This document shows positions 1 to 7,267 of a stretch of 12,342 nucleotides of DNA, in pieces. Both the position numbers and the translations under genes were made by a program. Each line of letters starts with the position of its first letter. Within the stretch, counting starts at the first letter, position 1. Origin of the DNA: Chitinophagaceae bacterium (GTDB lineage Bacteria; Bacteroidota; Bacteroidia; Chitinophagales; Chitinophagaceae). The notes below the pieces were generated by a model. That model was not told the DNA's origin, did no database searches, and was given only the letters and a program-made list of their open reading frames with translations. The stretch is from contig JAGOUF010000021.1 of the NCBI GenBank assembly GCA_018061385.1, positions 1-12,342 of the forward strand, in the 5' to 3' direction.

Positions 1-1516
1 TAATTAATTCGTAACGCAACTCTTCACTTGCCAATAAAGCTTTTAAGTGTGTAATGGTTTTCATTAAACCGTCAAACTCTTCAATAATTTTCTCACGTTC
101 CATGCCTGTTAAGCGTTGTAAACGTAGTTCCATTATGGCTTGTGCTTGTTTTTCAGATAAGCCAACAGCTTGTACATAATGTTCTTTAGCTTCTGGCGTA
201 AACAAAGTTTCTGGTAAATGCCAATTATCGGCAATACTTTTTTCTATTAAATTTTTCTTAGCCTGATCTGGAGTTGAACTTGCACGAATAATTGAAATGG
301 CTTCATCTAAATGATCTTTATCATTAATTACTTTTAAATAACCTTCTAATAAATGAGCTCTTTCTTCTGCTTTCTTTAATTCAAATTTTGCTCTACGAAT
401 TACTACTTCCATTCTAAATTCAACGAACTCTGTAATTAAGTCTAGTACATTGAATATTCTTGGACGACCTTTACTAATTGCAACATTATTAATACCAAAG
501 CTAGTTTGTAACTCTGTGTATTTATATAGTTGATTGATGATTACATTGGCTACGCCATCACGTTTTAAATCAATCACAATTCTGGTGCCTTCACGTTTAT
601 TACTTTCGTTGTTTACATTTGCAACACCTTCAATTGTTTTATCGTTTACTAGCTGTCCAATTTTATCAGTTAAACCATCGAGACTTACCTGATAAGGCAC
701 TTCATTAATTATAATTTGTTCTCTACCACTTGGTTTTGTATCAATACTACATCTTCCTCGAACCACAACTCTTCCTCTACCAGTTAACATACCTTGCTTA
801 ACACCTTCCATTCCAAAAATTACACCACCTGTTGGGAAATCGGGAGCTTTTACAAATTGTAAAATTTCTTCAGATGAAATGGATTTATTTTCAATGTATG
901 CAATACAGCCATCAATTACCTCACTTAAATTATGAGGCATCATATTGGTAGCCATACCAACAGCAATACCACTACTTCCGTTTACCAAAAGTTGAGGAAT
1001 TCGAGTTGGCAAAACAGAAGGCTCTTTTAAACTATCGTCGAAGTTGGATTGAAAATCTACTGTATCTTTTTCAATGTCTTCCAACATTGCTTCAGCAAAT
1101 TTTTGCAAACGCACCTCAGTATAACGCATGGCTGCTGGAGGATCTCCATCTTGTGTACCAAAGTTACCTTGACCATCAACCATTGTATGCCTCATAGTAA
1201 ATTCTTGAGCCATACGAACCAATGTATCATAAATTGCACTATCGCCATGAGGGTGATATTTACCCATTACTTCACCCACAATTCTTGCACTTTTTTTGTA
1301 CGCTTTGTTTGAATTATTGCCTAACTCATTCATTGCATACAAAACACGACGATGAACTGGTTTAAAGCCATCTCTAACATCAGGCAAAGCACGACCAACA
1401 ATTACACTCATCGAATAATCGATGTATGCTGTTTTCATTTGCTCTTCTATATTTACCTGAATTACACGATCATTATCGCTTGTTTGTTCGGGTTGTAAAT
1501 TGTTATTTTCTTCCAT
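1..1516 (-). CDS. gyrA: DNA gyrase subunit A, N-terminal part (cut by window edge)
   Basis: GyrA is the breakage-reunion subunit of the type II topoisomerase that introduces negative supercoils. The frame reads from ATG at 1516 to the left edge as 505 codons without a stop. An ordinary GyrA has roughly 800-870 residues, so the C-terminal DNA-wrapping domain lies outside. Visible motifs are [20 protein letters not shown] near residues 41-60, [10 protein letters not shown] around 89-97, and [19 protein letters not shown] carrying the catalytic Tyr132 (E. coli Tyr122). [16 protein letters not shown] follows further on. AAMRYTE and the DGD after QGNFG favour GyrA over a Bacteroidota ParC. The quinolone-resistance positions read Ser93 and Asp97 (E. 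coli Ser83 and Asp87), the sensitive state. The ATG at 1516 is the first start after the in-frame TAA at 1568-1570, and no clear Shine-Dalgarno precedes it. Confidence 0.94.
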   Translation of the reverse strand, partial: MEENNNLQPEQTSDNDRVIQVNIEEQMKTAYIDYSMSVIVGRALPDVRDGFKPVHRRVLYAMNELGNNSNKAYKKSARIVGEVMGKYHPHGDSAIYDTLVRMAQEFTMRHTMVDGQGNFGTQDGDPPAAMRYTEVRLQKFAEAMLEDIEKDTVDFQSNFDDSLKEPSVLPTRIPQLLVNGSSGIAVGMATNMMPHNLSEVIDGCIAYIENKSISSEEILQFVKAPDFPTGGVIFGMEGVKQGMLTGRGRVVVRGRCSIDTKPSGREQIIINEVPYQVSLDGLTDKIGQLVNDKTIEGVANVNNESNKREGTRIVIDLKRDGVANVIINQLYKYTELQTSFGINNVAISKGRPRIFNVLDLITEFVEFRMEVVIRRAKFELKKAEERAHLLEGYLKVINDKDHLDEAISIIRASSTPDQAKKNLIEKSIADNWHLPETLFTPEAKEHYVQAVGLSEKQAQAIMELRLQRLTGMEREKIIEEFDGLMKTITHLKALLASEELRYELI

Positions 1517-1859
1517 TGCTTTTAGTGCAGATTTTCTATTGTTTTTTCTGGTTGGCGAAGATACCTTTTAAACCTCGAAAAACCTTATAAATCAAAGGTC
1601 TTTCCTGTTGTTTTATCCACATTTTAAGTGCAAAATGTTACTTAACTGAGATATATTTTTTGAAGCATTCTAAGAGCTAAATTTTTAGCTAATTGCAATG
1701 GCTTTTTGAAAGCATTTTTATGCCCTTTTGATGGGATATTTCTAAAATAAAGTTGCATTAGTTAAAGTTGCTAAAAGCAACAGAATATTACTTGTTAAGC
1801 TACAAGCATCACAGAACAAAAAATTGTAGCGTAAAAAGGAATAAAACAGGTGGAATTAT
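1517..1859. other. gene-free gap between gyrA and the M20 amidohydrolase
   Basis: This stretch of 343 bases has no convincing ORF on either strand and no tRNA- or rRNA-like structure. It must hold the gyrA promoter and 5' leader on the minus strand and the 3' end of the amidohydrolase transcript. Several small inverted repeats are visible: AGCTAA/TTAGCT (1675-1690), GCTTT/AAAGC (1701-1713), GTTGCT/AGCAAC (1767-1781) and CTTGT/ACAAG (1791-1806). I could not find a convincing Bacteroidota -33/-7 promoter (TTTG, then TAnnTTTG) at normal spacing for gyrA. Confidence 0.7.
1767..1806 (-). terminator. possible weak terminator after the M20 amidohydrolase
   Basis: Two small hairpins lie 54-93 bases downstream of the amidohydrolase stop on the minus strand: CTTGT/ACAAG (1791-1806), then GTTGCT/AGCAAC with a TTT loop (1767-1781). 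The second is followed on the minus strand by TTTAACT, a poor U-tract. The position suits transcript ends, but the stems are only 5-6 bp and AT-rich, so this is tentative. Confidence 0.3.
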
Positions 1860-3041
1860 TTAAAACTTAACCGTTGCACCCAACCAAGCCATTGTTCCAA
1901 TTCCATATTCAATGGCTTGTTCATCTATATTAAATTTGGGGGTATGAACATTGTGAACAATGCCATTTGTTTCGTTTTTTACACCCAATCGAAAAAAACA
2001 TCCAGGAATAATTTGTGTGTAATAACCAAAATCTTCAGCACCCATTCTCAATTCTGTTTCTAGTACATTTTCTTTGCCAAAATATTCATCGGCTTGCTTC
2101 CATGTTTCTGTAGTAAAAACAGGATCATTGTCTACTGTCGGATAACCAACATCAATTTTCAACTCTATTTCAGCTCCCATACCTTCTACAATTGCTTTGG
2201 CTTGTTTGGTGATTAACTCATGGGCTTTGTAACGCCAAGTTTCGTCCATTGCTCTAAAAGTACCCATTAACTTTATTTCGCTAGGGATGACGTTAGTTGT
2301 ATGTCCACCTTGAATGGAACAAATAGACAACACAGATGGTGAAGTAGGATTGTTATTTCTTGAAATAATTTGTTGTAAGGAAACAATTAAATGAGATGCA
2401 ATTAAAACTGTATCTGCTGTTAAATGTGGAGCAGCAGCATGGCCTCCTTTACTTTTTATAGTAATATAAATTTCATCGGCACTAGCCATTACTCTTCCTT
2501 TTCTAAAGCTGAGTTTACCAATGTTTAAACCAGGATGAACATGCAAACCAATAATACCTTGAGGTTTTGGGTTTTCCAATGCTCCATCACGTATCATATA
2601 ACTTGCTCCACCTGGATTTCGTTCTTCTCCTGGTTGAAAAATTAATTTTACAGTTCCTTCCCAATTATTTTTTGTTTCGTTTAAAATTTTTGCTGCTCCC
2701 AATAAACAAGTAGTGTGCACATCGTGACCACAAGCATGCATTATTCCTTTTTTTGTTGATTTATATTCAACATCATTTTCTTCATTAATTGGCAGTGCAT
2801 CCATATCGGCACGAAGTGCAATTACTCTTGCGTCAGGATTGTTTCCTTCAATTATTCCTACAACACCAGTAGTTGCCATTACTGTAAAAGGAATATTTAG
2901 CTCAGTTAACTTCTCTTGTACAAATTTGCTTGTTTCAAATTCTTGATAACTTAATTCTGGATGGGCATGTAAATAACGACGAACTTGAATAAATTCCTCT
3001 TTATACTTAGCAGCCAACTGCTGAATGGTTTGTTTCAACAT
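1860..3041 (-). CDS. M20D family amidohydrolase (N-acyl-amino-acid / hippurate hydrolase-like)
   Basis: This is a binuclear metal-dependent amidohydrolase of the M20D peptidase family (HipO, IAA-amino-acid hydrolase and YxeP type), which cleaves N-acyl or N-aryl groups from amino acids. At 393 residues it has the usual length. RADMDALP lies at 77-84. The expected metal ligands are Cys104 and His106 in CGHDVH, Glu139/Glu140 in QPGEE, His167 in GLHVHP and His366 in HNVHTPKFNID. GGHAAAPH at 199-206 opens the dimerisation lid domain, and MGAEDFGYY sits at 333-341. All catalytic motifs are intact and there is no signal peptide, so it should act in the cytoplasm. The start is 6 bases after the stop of the upstream SPOR-protein gene, so the two are very likely cotranscribed. 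The exact substrate cannot be read from the sequence; acyl amino acids or small acylated peptides are the natural guess. Confidence 0.92.
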   Translation of the reverse strand: MLKQTIQQLAAKYKEEFIQVRRYLHAHPELSYQEFETSKFVQEKLTELNIPFTVMATTGVVGIIEGNNPDARVIALRADMDALPINEENDVEYKSTKKGIMHACGHDVHTTCLLGAAKILNETKNNWEGTVKLIFQPGEERNPGGASYMIRDGALENPKPQGIIGLHVHPGLNIGKLSFRKGRVMASADEIYITIKSKGGHAAAPHLTADTVLIASHLIVSLQQIISRNNNPTSPSVLSICSIQGGHTTNVIPSEIKLMGTFRAMDETWRYKAHELITKQAKAIVEGMGAEIELKIDVGYPTVDNDPVFTTETWKQADEYFGKENVLETELRMGAEDFGYYTQIIPGCFFRLGVKNETNGIVHNVHTPKFNIDEQAIEYGIGTMAWLGATVKF

Positions 3042-3047
3042 AAAAAA

Positions 3048-3476
3048 TTATTGGGGTAATTCTTCGTCGGGTGGTGGTGTATATTCAATGGCATCTTCTA
3101 CAACAAAAACACCTTGAGGGAACAATTTATTCAAATTTTTCCTAAACTTATTGGCATCTTCTCTCTTAATAAAATTTCCAATTCTTACTTTGAAGTAAGG
3201 CGATTGAAACATTACATAAGCTTTTTCTTCGGGATACCTGTTCATTAAATCTGACTTAATTCCAAAAGCTTTCTCTCTATCGTTTGTACTAATTACTTGT
3301 AATCTAAAGCCTTTATATTGCCCAGAACTAGTCAACATTGAACTTCTTTTATTTACCAAAATTTGCTTGGAAGTTAATACATCTATACGTTCATCTTTAC
3401 GTACAATAATGGTATCGTTGGCCCTTAATTGAAACGCAAATGATAGAAATGTAAAAAATAAAAAAAGTTGACGCAT
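3048..3476 (-). CDS. secreted SPOR-domain protein
   Basis: This 142-residue protein has an N-terminal signal peptide: a short basic start, a hydrophobic Phe/Leu-rich stretch at about residues 4-17, and a likely cleavage after Ala19 in LRAND. A linker of about 30 residues follows, then a SPOR-like domain at about 55-127. The domain has the typical pattern: a first strand GFRLQVIST, a helix, YVMFQSPYFKVRIGNF as the second repeat, and a final VFVVED. SPOR domains bind denuded glycan strands of peptidoglycan, typically at division sites; that this one does is inference from the family. The tail is acidic and proline-rich (TPPPDEELPQ). It should reside in the periplasm, free rather than membrane-anchored, because no lipobox is seen. 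It lies directly upstream of the M20 gene and 23 bases after the ALDH-like gene. Confidence 0.85.
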   Translation of the reverse strand: MRQLFLFFTFLSFAFQLRANDTIIVRKDERIDVLTSKQILVNKRSSMLTSSGQYKGFRLQVISTNDREKAFGIKSDLMNRYPEEKAYVMFQSPYFKVRIGNFIKREDANKFRKNLNKLFPQGVFVVEDAIEYTPPPDEELPQ

Positions 3477-3499
3477 TGTGTATATTTATTTATTAAAAA

Positions 3500-4384
3500 C
3501 TAATATCCAGCTTTTGCACCACCAATATTTTCAATTGGATGCCAAGTAGTTTTTATTTCTTGAGCATCTAAAATTAAATAAGGATTTTCTGCTTCATCAG
3601 TATTCCAATTGATTTTATTCCAAAGCAATACTCGTTTAACATTTAATGCAGCTTTCTCTTGTATTAATTTAATAGTTTCAAAATCAGTGCCACAATATAT
3701 CATTGCATTTACATCCATGTGATCGGCAAAGTATTTTGCCAACTCACTAGACTTGCCAGTTAAAATATTAACCACACCACCAGATACATCTGAAGAGTTC
3801 AATACTTCTGCAAAAGTTACAGCACATAAAGGTTTTGCTTCGCTTGCTAAAACTATACAAGTATTGCCACCTGCTATTATTGGAGCTATGGCAGATACTA
3901 AGCCTAATAAAGAAGTATTTTGTGGAGCAACAATGCTTACAACACCTGTTGGCTCTGGTGTAGAAAAATTAAAATGTGATGAAGCAACTGGATTTACTGC
4001 ACTTGAAAACTGCTGAAATTTATCGCACCAACCTGCATAATAAATTAATCTATCAATAGACAAGTTAACTTCTGCTTCTGCTTGTGCTGCAGTTGCATCT
4101 TGTTGAATGAGTTCATCTACAAATTGAGCTTTTCGGCCCTCTAACATTTCTGCAATACGATATAAAATTTGTCCACGATTAAAAGCAGCTTTTGCACTCC
4201 AACCTCCAAAAGCATTTCTTGCAGCTATTACAGCTTCACGAAAATCTTTTCGACTACTTAAACAAACATTTGCCAACTGTTTACCAGCTTTATTTTTGGG
4301 TGTGTAATAACGTCCACTTTCTGTACGTGGAAATTGTCCACCAATATATATTTTGTATGTTTTTAAAACTTCCAATCGAGTCAT
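3500..4384 (-). CDS. short aldehyde-dehydrogenase-like protein without catalytic domain (ALDH16 pseudo-domain-like)
   Basis: At 294 residues this is an ALDH-superfamily protein too short to be a normal enzyme (about 490). The start IYIGGQF, the helices to IYYAGWCDKF (114-123) and TGVVSIVAPQNTSLL (146-160) align with the neighbouring ALDH, and GGVVNILTG (202-210) matches its GVVNIVTG. The NAD-binding lysine motif KPAE is ASEA here (180-183), GSTxxG is lost at GTDFET, ELGGK is absent, and no GQxC cysteine region follows. The protein ends in QEIKTTWHPI, which resembles the last oligomerisation strand of classical ALDHs (EVKTV type). The gap to the SPOR gene is 23 bases and holds no remnant of a lost catalytic domain, so this looks like a real, selected gene. 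It resembles the C-terminal pseudo-ALDH domain of ALDH16 enzymes. My inference is that it is a non-catalytic partner of the adjacent ALDH. Confidence 0.85.
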   Translation of the reverse strand: MTRLEVLKTYKIYIGGQFPRTESGRYYTPKNKAGKQLANVCLSSRKDFREAVIAARNAFGGWSAKAAFNRGQILYRIAEMLEGRKAQFVDELIQQDATAAQAEAEVNLSIDRLIYYAGWCDKFQQFSSAVNPVASSHFNFSTPEPTGVVSIVAPQNTSLLGLVSAIAPIIAGGNTCIVLASEAKPLCAVTFAEVLNSSDVSGGVVNILTGKSSELAKYFADHMDVNAMIYCGTDFETIKLIQEKAALNVKRVLLWNKINWNTDEAENPYLILDAQEIKTTWHPIENIGGAKAGY

Positions 4385-4552
4385 TTTATTTCACACAAAG
4401 CTCACTAAGATTACGAAGAAACAAAGGCTTTGTGATTTGTTTTAATTGTTTCTTTATTTTAAATTTTTAATTTTTCACCAACTAAATAAGTTTATAAAAA
4501 AGGTTTTTTATACTTTGTATTCTTTGCTTCTTTGCTTCTTTATATGAAAAAT
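4385..4552. repeat. repeat-bearing spacer between the two ALDH genes
   Basis: Three structures are visible in this spacer. CACAAAG (4394-4400) and CTTTGTG (4428-4434) form an inverted repeat framing CTCACTAAGATTACGAAGAA, a diverged copy of the element after deoC. An AT-rich perfect inverted repeat, TATAAAAAA / TTTTTTATA (4493-4512), lies 40 bases after the catalytic ALDH stop. A short tandem repeat TCTTTGCT occurs twice plus a partial copy (4521-4542). The first lies just upstream of the short ALDH-like gene and would be in its leader. Confidence 0.6.
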
Positions 4553-6046
4553 TTATTTTAAATATGCACCCAAACCATGCAAACCACCTTCACGCCCAAA
4601 ACCACTTTCTTTATATCCGCCAAATGGCGATGCTGGATCGAACTTATTGTATGTATTTGCCCAAATAACACCTGCACGTAATTTGGTGGTGAGGTTAAAA
4701 ATTTTAGACCCTTTATCTGTCCAAACGCCTGCACTTAAACCAAATGGTGTGTTGTTGGCTTTTTCTATTACTTCATCATCTGTTCTAAAAGTTTGAATGG
4801 TAAGTACCGGACCAAAAATTTCTTCTTGTGCTAAGCGACTGCTTTGTGCAACATTGGTAAACAAAGTTGGACGAATGAAAAAACCTTTTTTGGGTAAAGA
4901 ACATTCTGGCTGATACATTTCTAACCCTTCTTTCTCTCCTATTTTTAAGTACTTATGAATGTTATTCATTTGCTCTTTGGAGTTAATGGCACCAATGTCT
5001 GTGTTCTTATCCATTGGGTCGCCAACAATCAATGTTGCCAAACGGTCTTTTAGTTTTTGCAACACAACTTTGTAAACGGATTCTTGCACAAACAGTCTTG
5101 AACCTGCACAACAAACATGGCCTTGATTAAAAAATATTCCATTGATAATTCCTTCAACAGCTTGATCTAATGGAGCATCATCAAAAATAATATTGGCAGC
5201 TTTGCCACCCAATTCAAGGGTTACTTTTTTATCTGTGCCTGCAACTGCACGTTGAATAATTTTGCCGACATTGGTAGAACCTGTGAAAGCAATTTTATTA
5301 ATATCTGGATGATTTACAATTGCTGCACCTGTTGCACCTGCACCTGTAACAATATTTACAACTCCTGGAGGCAGATCAGCTTCTTGAATAATTTCTGCCA
5401 ACTTCAAAGCAGTTAATGGTGTAGTTTCTGCAGGTTTTAATACCACAGTATTTCCTGTTGCTAAAGCTGGAGCAATTTTCCAAGCAGCCATTAATAAAGG
5501 AAAATTCCAAGGAATAATTTGACCTGCAACGCCTAAAGGTTGAATTTTTTTATTGGGAAAAGCATAAGCCAATTTATCGGCCCAACCTGCATAATAAAAG
5601 AAATGATTGGCAACAAGAGGTACGTCAACATCACGAGATTCTCTAATTGGTTTTCCACCATCTAAGGTTTCAATTACAGCAAATTCTCTTGCACGTTCTT
5701 GAATCATACGAGCAATTCGATAAATGTATTTGGCACGTTCTTTTGCTGGCATTTTGCTCCATGTTTTATCATAAGCAGTACGTGCAGCTTTTACAGCTTT
5801 GTCTACATCTGTAGCATTGGCCTCAGCAACTTCACTCAGTTTTTCTTCTGTTGCAGGATTGATGGTATCGAAATATTTTTTACTTGTTGGCTTTTCAAAT
5901 TTGCCATTGATAAATAATTCGTATCTCGGTTTTATTGTTGCCGAAGATTTGCTTTCTGGTGCTGGTGCATATTCTACTTTAAAATCCAGCTTCAATGTGT
6001 TTTTCTTAACTGCTGCTTTAGCCATTGTCGTATTTTTTACCCCCAT
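4553..6046 (-). CDS. NAD(P)-dependent aldehyde dehydrogenase, catalytic (ALDH16-like N-terminal half)
   Basis: The protein oxidises an aldehyde to a carboxylate; beside deoC the likely substrate is acetaldehyde, an inference from context. All catalytic motifs are present: PWNFP with Asn181, KPAETTP for NAD ribose binding (204-210), FTGSTNVGK (254-262), ELGGK with general base Glu278, GHVCCAGSR with nucleophile Cys312, and EEIFGPV (408-414). The Glu-to-Cys distance of 34 equals that of classical ALDHs. It ends at GLGAYLK, just before the final strand (EVKTV type) that ordinary enzymes have; a matching segment ends the short ALDH-like protein encoded next. The N-terminus is extended and Lys/Ala-rich. 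The ATG at 6046 lies against a GC-rich palindrome, and the ATG at 6025 (Met8, MAKAAVKK) is an equally good and perhaps better start. I saw no Shine-Dalgarno to decide. Confidence 0.95.
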   Translation of the reverse strand: MGVKNTTMAKAAVKKNTLKLDFKVEYAPAPESKSSATIKPRYELFINGKFEKPTSKKYFDTINPATEEKLSEVAEANATDVDKAVKAARTAYDKTWSKMPAKERAKYIYRIARMIQERAREFAVIETLDGGKPIRESRDVDVPLVANHFFYYAGWADKLAYAFPNKKIQPLGVAGQIIPWNFPLLMAAWKIAPALATGNTVVLKPAETTPLTALKLAEIIQEADLPPGVVNIVTGAGATGAAIVNHPDINKIAFTGSTNVGKIIQRAVAGTDKKVTLELGGKAANIIFDDAPLDQAVEGIINGIFFNQGHVCCAGSRLFVQESVYKVVLQKLKDRLATLIVGDPMDKNTDIGAINSKEQMNNIHKYLKIGEKEGLEMYQPECSLPKKGFFIRPTLFTNVAQSSRLAQEEIFGPVLTIQTFRTDDEVIEKANNTPFGLSAGVWTDKGSKIFNLTTKLRAGVIWANTYNKFDPASPFGGYKESGFGREGGLHGLGAYLK

Positions 6047-6059
6047 CCCCTAAGGGGTG
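6041..6059. repeat. GC-rich palindromic element at the ALDH start
   Basis: CCCCTAAGGGG (6047-6057) lies next to a further run CCCCAT, in an otherwise AT-rich region. CCCC-TAA-GGGG motifs of this kind are common intergenic elements in Bacteroidota genomes (recollection, not a search). It abuts the upstream candidate ATG of the ALDH (6044-6046), which argues for the internal start at 6025. Confidence 0.5.
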
Positions 6060-6090
6060 AAGAAATATTTATGTTATTGTCTTTTTGAAT

Positions 6091-6170
6091 TTAAAACCAC
6101 AACGACTGAACGACATTTACGATTCACAACGTTGTGATAATTGGTGTCGTAGTGCCTTTGTGGTTAAACT
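6091..6170. repeat. nested imperfect inverted repeat after deoC
   Basis: The outer arms are AACCACAA (6095-6102) and TTGTGGTT (6158-6165). Inner arms CGACA (6111-6115) and TGTCG (6145-6149) flank a perfect 12-base palindrome CACAACGTTGTG (6125-6136). The element begins right at the deoC stop codon on the minus strand. Read on that strand it shares CACAAAG, CACTA and GA spacing with the copy at 4388-4434, so the two appear to be diverged members of one repeat family. It could fold in the deoC mRNA and modulate readthrough into the ALDH gene; that role is inference. Confidence 0.6.
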
Positions 6171-7089
6171 AATCTACTGAGAAATAATTTGCACTTTGAT
6201 AAACGCCGGTTCTTTCTTTTTCTAACTGCATCAATACATCATTTGCCAAGCTACTTGCACCAAAACGAAACCATTCATTGTTCATCCAACCACTACCTAA
6301 GGTTTCTTGTAGCATAACTAAATAATGCAATGCCAATTTTGATTTGCTAATTCCACCAGCAGGTTTCATAGCAATCTTCTTTCCAGTTTTATAATAAAAA
6401 TCTCTAATGGCTTCTAACATTACCAAGGTTACTGGCATTGTTGCAGCAGGAGAAATTTTTCCTGTACTTGTTTTAATAAAATCGGCACCTGCATACATAG
6501 CAATATCACTTGCACGTCTTACTTTATCATAAGTAACCAATTCTCCAGTTTCTAAAATAACTTTTAACCTTGCTGTACCACAGGCTTCTTTAATGGCAGC
6601 AATTTCATCAAAGATAAAATTGTATTCTCCTTCTAAAAATTTACCACGAGAAATTACCATATCAATTTCATCGGCACCATTGGCAACAGCAAATTTTGTA
6701 TCAGCAATTTTTACAGATTTTGGTGCTTGTCCGCTTGGAAAAGCAGTTGAAACTGATGCAACTTTTACTCCACTATTGCCCAATGCTTTTTTTGCAGTAG
6801 CGACCATACTTGGATACACACACACTGCAGCTACAGTTGGCAAACCTGGATAAGCATCGTGTAAATGTTGAGCTTTGTAACACAACTGTTTCACTTTACC
6901 TTCAGAATCTTTACCTTCTAAAGTGGTAAGGTCAATCATATTGAGTGTTAGCATTAGGCCATTTACTTTAGTTTCTGCCTTTATGCTTCTTGCAGTAAAA
7001 CGTTTGGCACGTTCTTCTACACCAACTTGATCGATTCGAGGAGATAAACTAAAATCGGGAATGGCAAAAGATGTATTTGTAGCAACCAT
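6169..7089 (-). CDS. deoC: deoxyribose-phosphate aldolase
   Basis: This class I aldolase cleaves 2-deoxy-D-ribose 5-phosphate to glyceraldehyde 3-phosphate and acetaldehyde in deoxynucleoside catabolism. The active-site residues are visible: Asp143 in ADEIDMVI, the Schiff-base Lys206 in ADFIKTSTGK, and the second lysine Lys242 in MKPAGGI. Early conserved segments are IDLTTLEG (52-59) and VAAVCVYPSMV (86-96). At 306 residues it is longer than the E. coli enzyme (about 260) and closer to the eukaryote-like DERA subgroup of about 318, with the C-terminal WFRFGASSLANDVLMQL typical of that type. It is the first gene of the minus-strand group deoC - ALDH - ALDH-like - SPOR - M20, and the aldehyde product explains the ALDH beside it. 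The start at 7089 is the only sensible ATG ahead of the conserved region. Confidence 0.95.
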   Translation of the reverse strand: MVATNTSFAIPDFSLSPRIDQVGVEERAKRFTARSIKAETKVNGLMLTLNMIDLTTLEGKDSEGKVKQLCYKAQHLHDAYPGLPTVAAVCVYPSMVATAKKALGNSGVKVASVSTAFPSGQAPKSVKIADTKFAVANGADEIDMVISRGKFLEGEYNFIFDEIAAIKEACGTARLKVILETGELVTYDKVRRASDIAMYAGADFIKTSTGKISPAATMPVTLVMLEAIRDFYYKTGKKIAMKPAGGISKSKLALHYLVMLQETLGSGWMNNEWFRFGASSLANDVLMQLEKERTGVYQSANYFSVD

Positions 7090-7140
7090 AATGAACGTTT
7101 GTAAACATCAAATGTAAACGATTTTTTTGAGCAAAATATC
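7090..7140 (-). promoter_or_regulatory. candidate deoC promoter and operator-like repeats
   Basis: On the minus strand TACATTTG (7116-7109) matches the Bacteroidota -7 consensus TAnnTTTG, 20 bases from the deoC start. A TTTG lies upstream at 7135-7132, but the spacing of 15 is shorter than the usual 19-21. Overlapping the -7 motif are two direct repeats of TGTAAAC on the plus strand (7100-7106 and 7113-7119, 13 bases apart) and a flanking CGTTT/AAACG symmetry. This arrangement would suit a repressor site; no regulator can be named. Confidence 0.35.
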
Positions 7141-7267
7141 ATTCGATAAAAGTTGATTAAAGATAAGAATGATGCATGGTGCGACGCCAGTAAAGTTGAA
7201 TAAAGTTATAGAGTACGTAACATAAAATACTTACACTACTTTAAACCAATTATTTTTACAAAATAAG

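Noticed and set aside
1006..1312. Two plus-strand ORFs inside gyrA
   Set aside because: They lie wholly antisense to the conserved gyrA frame and show no recognisable domain or credible initiation region.
1..1516. Topoisomerase IV subunit A (ParC) instead of GyrA
   Set aside because: The [19 protein letters not shown] segment has the GyrA form; Bacteroidota ParC proteins have a different QGNWG-type sequence here.
1517..1859. A small RNA gene or tRNA in the gyrA upstream gap
   Set aside because: No cloverleaf, conserved RNA motif or strong hairpin with a U-tract could be found.
3477..4384. The short ALDH-like gene as a frameshifted or decayed full ALDH
   Set aside because: Only 23 bases separate its stop from the SPOR gene, and no remnant of the cysteine-containing domain follows in any frame. 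The ending resembles a genuine ALDH terminal strand, so an internal architecture without the catalytic domain is more likely than decay.
4493..4512. TATAAAAAA/TTTTTTATA as a terminator of the catalytic ALDH
   Set aside because: The stem is almost only A-T with a two-base centre and no T-run after it on the minus strand, so it is unlikely to stop transcription; kept only as a repeat.
4521..4542. Short TCTTTGCT tandem units as a CRISPR-like or phase-variable array
   Set aside because: There are only two full 8-base units and no spacers, and they lie outside any coding frame or clear promoter spacing.
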